This document shows positions 15,118 to 22,519 of a stretch of 35,211 bases of DNA, piece after piece; position 1 is the first letter of the stretch; the number at the start of each line of letters is the position of its first letter. The DNA is from Syntrophaceae bacterium UBA1411. GTDB taxonomy: Bacteria; Desulfobacterota; Syntrophia; Syntrophales; Smithellaceae. Below the pieces are notes generated by a model. That model had not been told where the DNA came from and did no database searches. It saw nothing but the letters and a program-made list of their open reading frames with translations. The DNA is taken from NCBI GenBank assembly GCA_002304995.1, contig DBPV01000041.1, positions 323-35,533 on the forward strand, in the 5' to 3' direction. The position numbers and the translations under genes are program-made.

Positions 15118-15975
15118 CTAATTGTATCCTTCATCGTAGGCCAGCATGTCCAGATGCAGCGTGGCGATATCCTCGACGTCCAGATTGACGTCCTCGGACG
15201 ATTTGGACAGCTCGACGATCTTGATGTAGCGGCGGCACTTGTTGCAGACGTCGACGCGGCGGCTTTCCTCGCCCTCGACGGCGAAGTAAGCCAGAGAATG
15301 CTGCTCCTCGTTGCCGCAGAAGGGGCATTTGATCCGGCGGAAGGGCCATTTATAGCCGCACTGATGGCAGAAAAGATAACGCTTGCCTTCCTCCTTTTCC
15401 CGGATTTCGCCGATTTTCGGCTCCTTGCCGCAAATCGGGCAGTAGCCTTCCGACCAGCCTGCTTTTTCCACCAGGGTGCCGTACTGTTCGGCAACCACCT
15501 CCAGTTCCGGACGGAGACTCTCTTCGAGGAACAAATCGATCAGATCGAGCTGTTCGTCATTGTCCCCGGTTGCCGTGAAGTCTTCCTCCGGCGCCTCCTC
15601 TTCGGCCGGGCCGGGATTGAACGATGCCCGGACGATCTTTTCCCAGTTGAACTGTTCGTCTCGAATGATCTCCAGAAACTTGTGCGCCTCTTCCGGCATT
15701 TTCTTTTCGGCGATGGCGACCAGCGAGTAGAAATATTCCCGCGGCCGCGCAAGATCGTACTTTTGCCCGGTCAGATCGACGAGCGGCAGGCCGCCGGCCA
15801 TTTTCCCCGGAATCAACTTGGCTTCCACGGAAAAGATCGGCTGCTTCATCTGCTTGCGGTACGCTTCCCGGAGAATCAGAATTTCCGCGAGAATATCCAG
15901 CAGGTCGGTGTAGTGAGGATTGGAAACTTTGTAATCCTCGATGGTTTTTAAAGATTTGCGCAGCGTGACTGCCAT
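15118..15975 (-). CDS. fdhE: Formate dehydrogenase accessory protein FdhE-like
   Basis: A 285-residue protein with an N-terminal helical half and a C-terminal rubredoxin-like metal-binding half. The latter shows CPICGKEP, CHQCGYKW followed by RIKCPFCGNEE, and VCNKCRRYIK: four CxxC pairs in the order known from FdhE. FdhE is a cytoplasmic assembly factor for molybdenum/tungsten formate dehydrogenases and related respiratory enzymes, binding iron through these cysteines. GGGGAGG precedes the ATG. No formate dehydrogenase structural gene is in the window. An acidic linker (PAEEEAPEEDF) splits the two halves. The identification of the family is firm; which enzyme it serves is not known. Confidence 0.88.
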   Translation of the reverse strand: MAVTLRKSLKTIEDYKVSNPHYTDLLDILAEILILREAYRKQMKQPIFSVEAKLIPGKMAGGLPLVDLTGQKYDLARPREYFYSLVAIAEKKMPEEAHKFLEIIRDEQFNWEKIVRASFNPGPAEEEAPEEDFTATGDNDEQLDLIDLFLEESLRPELEVVAEQYGTLVEKAGWSEGYCPICGKEPKIGEIREKEEGKRYLFCHQCGYKWPFRRIKCPFCGNEEQHSLAYFAVEGEESRRVDVCNKCRRYIKIVELSKSSEDVNLDVEDIATLHLDMLAYDEGYN

Positions 15976-16102
15976 GAATGATTATCCTCCCCTGTTCTTC
16001 CCCGGCAGATCCGGCGGTGCGCGGTTTCGGTCGCATCACCCTCCGGCTGCCAAAGGCGCCTCACCTTATCCGCTTTCCCCCCGATCTTCAAGCGATATTT
16101 GT

Positions 16103-17527
16103 TCAGAAGAAAATGAAGGTGATGACGACGAACAGCACCACCAGAACAGGAATCGAATATTTAAACATGTAGCCGAAAAAGCTCGGCATTTTCACGCCCG
16201 CCTCTTCGGCGATCGACTTGACCATGAAATTGGGCGCGTTGCCGATGTACGTATTGGCGCCCATGAACACAGCGCCGGCGGATATGGCCGCGAGGTAGGG
16301 AATCTTTTCCACGATGAGGCCGGAAACCGCCTGCGCCTCGGGAAGCCCCGGATAAAACTTGCCCAGCGCGCTGTTGAAAAACGTCAAATAGGTGGGCGCG
16401 TTGTCCAGGAAACTGGAGAGCGCCCCCGTCGCCCAGAAATAATGGGCCGGCGTGTTGACGGATTGAATCAGCCAGGCCAGCGCGCCTTTGTCGCCCGCCT
16501 TGAGAATCGCGAGCGCGGGAATGATGGTGATGAAGATGCCGGCAAAAAGGTAAGCCACCTCCAGAATCGGCGCCCAGGTAAACTCGTTGCCGGCGCGGAC
16601 TTCGCGCCTGGTCGCTGCAAGCGACAAAAGGCCCATGCCGATGAGAATCGCGTCCTTGGCGAGATTTTCCACTGTCTGATGGATGCCGAAAACGGAAATC
16701 TCGCCCATTTTGGCGGTTCCGCTCATCAGCACCGCGCCGATAATGCCGGCAAGAAAAATGAAATTGCGTTTGCCCTCAATGCGCAGCGGCTCCGGCGCAT
16801 CGTCCGGCATGGCGGTTTTGCTTTCCTTTCTGTAATAGTAAGTATCGAGTACAAAATAAAGCGCCAGGAGGATAACGCTTGCAAAGGCCATTTCCGGCAG
16901 GATATGCAGCGTCCAGAAAAACGGAACCCCGTGCAGAAAGCCCAGAAACAAGGGCGGGTCCCCCAGCGGCGTGAGCGCCCCGCCGATGTTGCTCACCAGA
17001 AAAATGAAAAAAATGATGGTGTGCACTTTATGGATGCGCCAGGCGTTGGAGCGCAGGATCGGGCGGATGAGCAGCATGGAGGCGCCGGTGGTCCCGATGA
17101 CGGAGGCCAAAAGTGTGCCGATGAGCAAAATGACGGAATTGACGGCGGGCGTTCCTTTCAGAGAACCGCGGACGTAAATGCCTCCTGAAACCGTAAACAA
17201 AGCCCAGAGGAGCAGAATAAAGGGAATGTAGTCGATGATCACGATATGCAGAATTTCATGGACGGCGACTTCCCGGAAAAAATACAAAAACGGGAGGGCG
17301 AAGACCAGGGCCCAGAAAGCGGAAACCTTGGGAAAATGGTGGTGCCAGAAACGCGGCACAATAAGCGGCATCAGCGCAATGGAAAGCAAAATGCCCGCAA
17401 AGGGCAGAGCCGACCACAAGGGCAGGGCGACGCCGATATCGACCGCCGCGGACGCCGGACAAAAGCCGGAAACACCCGGCACAAGAAGAACCGCCGAGAG
17501 AAAGATGCCGAAAATTTTTTTCATCAT
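16103..17527 (-). CDS. NhaD-like sodium:proton antiporter (ion-transporter superfamily)
   Basis: A 474-residue integral membrane protein with about twelve hydrophobic segments after a signal-like first helix (MMKKIFGIFLSAVLLVPGVSGF). Conserved blocks typical of NhaD and other members of the citrate/arsenite/Na-H antiporter superfamily are IGTTGASMLLIRP, LTPLGDPPLFLGF and SSFLDNAPTYLTF. The last two form the paired re-entrant loops that bind the ion. It would exchange Na+ for protons across the inner membrane. The frame is open further upstream to 17617, but the extra 30 residues (MVPALPQ...) are non-conserved-looking. GAAGGAG lies 12 bases ahead of the ATG at 17527. It stands alone on the minus strand. 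Confidence 0.83.
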   Translation of the reverse strand: MMKKIFGIFLSAVLLVPGVSGFCPASAAVDIGVALPLWSALPFAGILLSIALMPLIVPRFWHHHFPKVSAFWALVFALPFLYFFREVAVHEILHIVIIDYIPFILLLWALFTVSGGIYVRGSLKGTPAVNSVILLIGTLLASVIGTTGASMLLIRPILRSNAWRIHKVHTIIFFIFLVSNIGGALTPLGDPPLFLGFLHGVPFFWTLHILPEMAFASVILLALYFVLDTYYYRKESKTAMPDDAPEPLRIEGKRNFIFLAGIIGAVLMSGTAKMGEISVFGIHQTVENLAKDAILIGMGLLSLAATRREVRAGNEFTWAPILEVAYLFAGIFITIIPALAILKAGDKGALAWLIQSVNTPAHYFWATGALSSFLDNAPTYLTFFNSALGKFYPGLPEAQAVSGLIVEKIPYLAAISAGAVFMGANTYIGNAPNFMVKSIAEEAGVKMPSFFGYMFKYSIPVLVVLFVVITFIFF

Positions 17528-17878
17528 TGAAATGCTGCACTCCTTCGAATGATAATGAACCATATGCTGCACACCCGCGGTTTCACCCTTTTGGCGCTGC
17601 GGCAGCGCGGGGACCAAAATTCAACGCGATTTCTCTGCCGTCGGTCTCGATCGGTGTCCGCCGTTGCATCAACCGATCAGAGCCGTAAAGTCACTGGATT
17701 GCAAAATTTGTACCCTTGCCGAACCCGCCGGCGATGGTCGGGTTTGCCGCCCGAAGCGTCTAAATCTTTTTTTGCAGCAACCATCCAGACGAAAAAAAGA
17801 CCTTGCGTCGCCTTTTCCGGCAGGCAGTATATTCGAGAAGGGAGAAAAAGGACCTTGCCCGCTGCGGCGGCCCGTAAG
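17528..17878. other. Intergenic region upstream of the antiporter gene
   Basis: About 350 bases. It has a 7-base-arm inverted repeat at 17594-17608 (GCGCTGC-G-GCAGCGC) that could be a protein site in the antiporter leader. A minus-strand T-rich stretch after the mscS stop (near 17850-17860) might end that transcript weakly. I found no promoter with two good hexamers and no RNA gene. Confidence 0.35.
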
Positions 17879-18934
17879 TTACCCGGTCGGACGCTCAAGA
17901 AAAATCGTCTGCGTCGGATACGCGAACGCGATGCCCTCTTCCTGAAAGCGGCGGTAGATGGCCAGATTGATCGCTTCCTGAACATCCATATAGACATTGT
18001 AATCCGGCAGGGATACAAAATAAACCGCTTCATAGTTCAGGGACGAATCGGCGAATTCCTTGAAATGAACTCGGTCGGGGCGCGCTTTCGGCATTTTTTC
18101 AATAATGTCCCAGACGATCGCCTTGATGCGCTCCAGCTTCTCCGGGGAAGTGGAATACACGACGCCGAAGCTGAAGATAATGCGCCGCTCTTCCATGCGC
18201 TTGTAGTTGCGGATGCGGCTTTTCAAAAGATCGTTGTTGGAAAAAATGAGCTGCTCGCCGCTCAGGCTGCGAATGCGCGTGGTCTTGAGTCCGATGTGCT
18301 CGACCGTTCCGGAAAGCGCATCCACCACGATATAGTCGCCGATAACGAAAGGTTTGTCCAGCACGATGGACAAAGACGCCAGCAGATCGCCCAGAATATT
18401 CTGCACGGCCAGCGCCACGGCGATGCCGCCGATGCCCAGCCCCGCCACGAGCCCCGTGATGTTGACGCCCAGATTGTCCAGAATCAGCAGGAACACGATG
18501 ATCCAGAGAACCATGCGCGCCACGAATCCCAGAAGCGACAGCGTGGTGGCGCTGGAGGCGTCCTGGTCCATCCGCCTGGCGATCGTCCGGCCAAGCCAGA
18601 ACCGGACGCCGGCGCTGGCCCAGAGGCCGCCCTGAACGATCAGGACCAGAATGACCGCTTTCTGCCACAGCGCCGCGACGGACGGCCTCAGCACAACCGC
18701 GTAAGACGCCACATACGCGGAGGCGACAAGCAGGATGAAAAATTTCGTCTGCCTCAGCATCGTGACGAGCAGATCGTCGATTTGGTTGTCGGTGGCGGCG
18801 GCCAGCTTCGTCAGCCGGGAGATGGCGGCGCGCTGGACGATTTTCAAAACGGCAAACACGGCAGCCAGGATCAAAACCGCCACGAGCCAGCTTTGCAGCG
18901 TGTTTCCCAGATAGATGGTGTTCAAAATGTCCAT
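17879..18934 (-). CDS. Small-conductance mechanosensitive channel (MscS family)
   Basis: A 351-residue MscS protein with four or five membrane helices in the first ~190 residues. The pore helix and following beta domain are clear: NITGLVAGLGIGGIAVALAVQNILGDLLASLSIVLDKPFVIGDYIVV (about 159-205). The cytoplasmic beta domain follows (GTVEHIGLKTTRIRSLSGEQLIFSNNDL), then the C-terminal alpha/beta part. It opens under membrane tension to release solutes after an osmotic downshift. It has one more N-terminal helix or two than E. coli MscS (286 residues). It lies 61 bases downstream of uspA on the same strand, and next to a trehalose operon, which fits osmotic adaptation. Confidence 0.92.
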   Translation of the reverse strand: MDILNTIYLGNTLQSWLVAVLILAAVFAVLKIVQRAAISRLTKLAAATDNQIDDLLVTMLRQTKFFILLVASAYVASYAVVLRPSVAALWQKAVILVLIVQGGLWASAGVRFWLGRTIARRMDQDASSATTLSLLGFVARMVLWIIVFLLILDNLGVNITGLVAGLGIGGIAVALAVQNILGDLLASLSIVLDKPFVIGDYIVVDALSGTVEHIGLKTTRIRSLSGEQLIFSNNDLLKSRIRNYKRMEERRIIFSFGVVYSTSPEKLERIKAIVWDIIEKMPKARPDRVHFKEFADSSLNYEAVYFVSLPDYNVYMDVQEAINLAIYRRFQEEGIAFAYPTQTIFLERPTG

Positions 18935-18995
18935 TATGTCTCCTGTGGCTTGCCCGTCGTCCGGACGGCGCGCCGCGTTATTCGCGAAGGAAAGC

Positions 18996-19406
18996 TTACT
19001 TTTCCGGAATGACCAGAATCGGCCTCAGCGCCGTGTCGATGATATTGACGTCGGTGCTGTCAAACATGGACGAGTACAGCTTGCTGCGGTGTTTGTGCCC
19101 GACGATGATGAGGTCGATTGCGTGCGCCTCGGCATATCGGACGATTTCCTCCGCCACGTTGCCCTTGGCGGCGGCGTAAACGATCTCCAGACCCTCCAGC
19201 AGCCCTTCGGAAACGGCCTTGCGGACCTTGAGCGCGATGGTGTCTTCCCGGTCGGTCGGATGGCGGTATCCCGCCTGTGGATCGTTCACATAGACCACAT
19301 GCAGCCGGCTCTTGAACAGCCGCGCACATTCCAGGGCAAATATCATCGACGACGGGCGTTCGTCATCCAGATCGATCGCGTAGAGCATATTTCGAAATTC
19401 TTTCAT
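18996..19406 (-). CDS. Universal stress protein (UspA family)
   Basis: A 136-residue single-domain Usp. It begins with FRNMLYAIDLDDERPSSMIFALECARLF, passes VVYVNDP (strand 2) and AHAIDLIIVGHKHRSK, and ends with the strand RPILVIPE, the order of the family. The ATP-binding signature G-x2-G-x9-G-S/T is not complete: GHKH replaces G-x2-G and no GS/GT follows, so this is likely the non-nucleotide-binding class. The start at 19406 is set by AAGGAAGG five bases upstream; the longer frame to 19463 runs through the promoter. Usps are induced in stress or starvation. It may be cotranscribed with the mscS gene downstream. Confidence 0.88.
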   Translation of the reverse strand: MKEFRNMLYAIDLDDERPSSMIFALECARLFKSRLHVVYVNDPQAGYRHPTDREDTIALKVRKAVSEGLLEGLEIVYAAAKGNVAEEIVRYAEAHAIDLIIVGHKHRSKLYSSMFDSTDVNIIDTALRPILVIPEK

Positions 19407-19433
19407 CCGCACCTTCCTTTCCCATGCGCCGGT

Positions 19434-19463
19434 TATATAACAACCAATCCGATAGGCTGTCAA
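19434..19463 (-). promoter_or_regulatory. Promoter of uspA (-mscS)
   Basis: On the minus strand, TTGACA (plus-strand 19458-19463) and TATATA (19434-19439) are 18 bases apart. Transcription would begin about 22 bases before the uspA ATG at 19406. The promoter lies immediately after the otsB stop at 19468, so uspA has its own start even though the trehalose operon runs in the same direction. Confidence 0.75.
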
Positions 19464-19467
19464 CCTT

Positions 19468-20247
19468 TTAGGAACGTTTCAGCACGCGGTTGATCAGGCG
19501 CAGGAGGCGGGCCATTTCATACTGGCCCCGCAGATAGTAGTCCGCGCCGCTCGTTTTCTTTTGTCCCACCCGGACAGTGAAAATGTTTTTGCGGCAAAGG
19601 CGGAAAATATCCTCGTCCGTTTCATCGTCGCCGACAAAGAATCCCTTCGTCAGCTTTTCCTCCCGCATCAGCAGTTCGAGCGCCACTCCCTTGTCCGGCG
19701 CGCCGGCCGGCAGCAGATTTTCCACGAACTTGCCGCTGACGCGCCGGGGCGGCGGCAGAAGCCGGCGGACCGCATGCTGAATCAGTCCCTGCGCCGCCGG
19801 AATGTTCACAGCATGCCGGTAGTGAATCGAAAGGGTCGGGCCCTTGTTTTCGATGACAATCCCCGTCTGTTCCTCCTGGGGGAGGAGGATGTCGAGCTGC
19901 TGCTGCCAGCCCTGCGCCGTCCGGACAAAGCCGTTTTCGCGTTCGGTCCAGCCGGGCAGCCCCTCCGCGCCGTGGTTGCCGATCACGTAGCGCGGCGCGC
20001 CGGCAAGGTGCGCGAGGGCGTCCGAGCGCGAGCGGCCCGTGATGATCGCGACAGGCGCCCGGCCGGCAAGTTCGGCCAGGGCGCGCTGCACAGCGTCGGG
20101 AATGCGGATGAGAGCGGGATCGGAGACAATGGGCGCCAGGGTTCCATCCAGATCAAAGGCGAACAGCGTGGCCGGATCGACAAAGTCGGCGAGCCGGGCC
20201 GGCGCGGATCTGCCGAACAGGAAAGCCGCAGCGCGGGAATGCGTCAT
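19468..20247 (-). CDS. otsB: Trehalose-6-phosphate phosphatase
   Basis: A 259-residue HAD-superfamily enzyme that removes phosphate from trehalose 6-phosphate. The nucleophile motif is FDLDGT, with Asp32 and Asp34. Motif II-like VAIITGRSRSD follows, then IGNHGAEG and IENKGPTLSIHYR of the cap domain. Motif III/IV is KGFFVGDDETDEDIF, with the KG/GDD..D metal-binding acids. All are as in OtsB. Length (E. coli OtsB 266) is normal. The ATG overlaps the otsA stop by four bases (ATGA), so translation is coupled. It is the last gene of a four-gene trehalose/glucose operon. Confidence 0.93.
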   Translation of the reverse strand: MTHSRAAAFLFGRSAPARLADFVDPATLFAFDLDGTLAPIVSDPALIRIPDAVQRALAELAGRAPVAIITGRSRSDALAHLAGAPRYVIGNHGAEGLPGWTERENGFVRTAQGWQQQLDILLPQEEQTGIVIENKGPTLSIHYRHAVNIPAAQGLIQHAVRRLLPPPRRVSGKFVENLLPAGAPDKGVALELLMREEKLTKGFFVGDDETDEDIFRLCRKNIFTVRVGQKKTSGADYYLRGQYEMARLLRLINRVLKRS

Positions 20248-22502
20248 GGCTGGACTCCGATCCGCACCGCCAGCTTTTCGCGCTGCCGGATCCGGGCGGC
20301 GTCGAGCAGCATCCGCCCCGCCCAGCGGTAAACGTTGAAACTGCGCACCAGATCCCGCATGCTGCGCATCCGCTCCCGCTGTTCGAACGCCGGCATGGTG
20401 AGCGCCGTGTACAGGGCGTCGGCCGTCTGTTCGATGTGATAGGGATTGACGATCAGCGCTTCGTAGAGTTCGTGCGCCGCGCCGGTGAAGCGGCTCAGGA
20501 CCAGCACGCCCCGTTCATCGTCGCGGGCGGCGATGAATTCCTTGGCCACCAGGTTCATGCCGTCGTGCAGGCTCGTAACGACGCACACGTCGGCCGCCCG
20601 ATAGTAGCGGTTGACGTCCCGGGGCTCGTGGTGCGAAACCCGCAGATGGACAGGCTGATAAGTCCCCCGGCCGAAACGCAGATTGATCTCGGCGGCCAGC
20701 GCGCGCACGCGCGATTCGAGCGAATGATATTCTTCCAGCACCGACCGCGACGGCGCGGCGATCTGGATAAAGGAAAATCTGCCCAGGAGCTCCGGATGGT
20801 TCACGAGCAGCTGTTCGACCGCCCGCAGCCGCTCCAGAATGCCTTTGGTGTAGTCGAGCCGGTCCACGCCCAGGCCGACGAAACCGTCCGGCGCGATGTT
20901 GAGGGACCGGCGGATATCGGCCCGGCACTGCTGGACCGACGGCTGAGAGTCCTGCCAGGGCGGCGGCCACTGGATGGAAATCGGATAGGCTTCCACCAGC
21001 GTCAGATTGCCGCCGCGGAAAATGGTGGAAGAAGCGTGGTCCACGCGCGTTTCCAGATAGCGCTCCACCGTTTCCAGAAAATTCTTGCAGTGAAAAGGCG
21101 TATGAAATCCGAGAATCGTGCTGCCCAGCATGCCGCGCAAGAGTTCATCGCGCCAGGGGCAGATGCCGAAGGATTCCGGATTGGGCCAGGGAATATGCCA
21201 GAAGGTGATGATCGTCGCCCGGGGCAGAAGCTTGCGCAGCATCAGCGGCAGCAGCGCAAAATGATAGTCCTGGACCAGCACCACCGGATCATCCCGTTGG
21301 GCTTCCTTCACCACGGCGTCGGCGAAGCGCGCATTGACCGTTACATAATGCTCCCAGTCTTCGGTGCGGAAAACGGGGCGGACGTGGGCAATGTGGCAAA
21401 GCGGCCAGAGTCCTTCGTTGGCCAGTCCGTAGTAGTACCCCTGCTCCTCTTCGGCGCTGAGCCAGATCCTTCTCAGCGTGTATTCCGGCGAATCCGGCGG
21501 CACGCGGACATGGTCTTTCCTGTCCACCGCCTCGCGATCCGCCGTGCCGCCGCCGTGGGCGATCCAGATGCCCGAACAGGCGCGCATGACCGGCTCCACG
21601 GCGGTGACCAGGCCGCTGGCCGGCCGCAGAATATCGATGCCCTGGGCTCCCTGCATGTGAATGTAGGGCTCCCGGTTCGACACCACCATGATTTGCTCGC
21701 CCGCCAGTTGTTCGTACAAGAGCGTCCGCAGAGCATCCGGCGTCCAGGCGACGGTGGTGTCGTCGGCCATGCGCTTTTCCGCGTCGATGGAGCGCAGAAG
21801 CGAGCGCAGATCGCCCATGAGCGGCTGCAGTTCGGAATCGACGGGTTTGGCAAACGGCCGCACCAGGCCCTCGCCGCGCAGCAGCGCGCGCACGCCGTTC
21901 ATCCAGCCGCGCCAGCTCAAATGCGCCACCAGCACCGTGATGAACGAGATCACCAGCCCCAGCACGGCAAACAAAAGCACGATGTACTTGCGCGTATCGG
22001 CGCTGCGGTGCTGGACGAAGCTCATGTCGTGCACCAGAACGAGCGATCCCCGCGGAACGTCGGCGACGATCACGGGACGGACGGCGACATGCACCAGCCC
22101 CTGGGGCAGCTGGACCAGCGGCGACTCGCTGTCCGACGGCTTGGGCGGAGAGCAGCCCAGCTGGGCGGGAAAAACCGGCGACGAATAAAGGAGCCTGCCG
22201 CGGCCGTCGCAGTAGCCCAGCGCAAACAGCCTTTCGTCCTGCGTCGCCCGGGCCAGAAGCGTGTTGATTTTCATCTTGTGGCCCTGTTCGAGCAGTTCGC
22301 CCAGCGGCTCCTGGAGGGTGCCGGCGATGAACTGCGAGCGGATGTCCATATCGCGCACGGACCAGCGCAGGTTCAGCCTGTCCACCAGCGGAACGACCAG
22401 GTAGGCCAGCAGCGTCAGCGCGGCGACAAGCGGCAGCACGAACCGCAGCGTCAGGCGCAGGGAGCGGGAGGACCGTATCTTGGCTCCGGTCGGAAAAAGC
22501 AT
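20244..22502 (-). CDS. otsA: Membrane-anchored trehalose-6-phosphate synthase with N-terminal sensor-like module
   Basis: A 752-residue protein; E. coli OtsA has 474. The extra ~265 residues at the N-terminus hold TM1 (about 21-40), a ~130-residue extracytoplasmic part (41-172), TM2 (173-195) and a HAMP-like helical linker (196-245). This is the layout of a membrane sensor. The GT20 domain (about 270-740) is complete: VVSNREPYIH with GLVTA, LVQDYHFALLP, TFWHIPWPNPE, GVDRLDYTKGI, LHDGMNLVAKE and VLSRFTGAA. These bind glucose 6-phosphate and the nucleotide-glucose donor. The VxxG-x-G loop of the usual N-terminus is altered. The start is fixed by AAAGGAGG before the ATG; the frame open to 22745 only shadows the GH15 gene. 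The stop overlaps otsB (ATGA). The synthase should thus face the cytoplasm, tethered to the inner membrane. Confidence 0.9.
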   Translation of the reverse strand: MLFPTGAKIRSSRSLRLTLRFVLPLVAALTLLAYLVVPLVDRLNLRWSVRDMDIRSQFIAGTLQEPLGELLEQGHKMKINTLLARATQDERLFALGYCDGRGRLLYSSPVFPAQLGCSPPKPSDSESPLVQLPQGLVHVAVRPVIVADVPRGSLVLVHDMSFVQHRSADTRKYIVLLFAVLGLVISFITVLVAHLSWRGWMNGVRALLRGEGLVRPFAKPVDSELQPLMGDLRSLLRSIDAEKRMADDTTVAWTPDALRTLLYEQLAGEQIMVVSNREPYIHMQGAQGIDILRPASGLVTAVEPVMRACSGIWIAHGGGTADREAVDRKDHVRVPPDSPEYTLRRIWLSAEEEQGYYYGLANEGLWPLCHIAHVRPVFRTEDWEHYVTVNARFADAVVKEAQRDDPVVLVQDYHFALLPLMLRKLLPRATIITFWHIPWPNPESFGICPWRDELLRGMLGSTILGFHTPFHCKNFLETVERYLETRVDHASSTIFRGGNLTLVEAYPISIQWPPPWQDSQPSVQQCRADIRRSLNIAPDGFVGLGVDRLDYTKGILERLRAVEQLLVNHPELLGRFSFIQIAAPSRSVLEEYHSLESRVRALAAEINLRFGRGTYQPVHLRVSHHEPRDVNRYYRAADVCVVTSLHDGMNLVAKEFIAARDDERGVLVLSRFTGAAHELYEALIVNPYHIEQTADALYTALTMPAFEQRERMRSMRDLVRSFNVYRWAGRMLLDAARIRQREKLAVRIGVQP

Positions 22503-22519
22503 GACTTCCTCCTTTCCCT

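Noticed and set aside
15941..17188. 415-codon plus-strand open frame opposite the antiporter gene
   Set aside because: Antisense of a clear polytopic membrane protein, with charged low-complexity sequence (HQKNEKNDGVH and the like).
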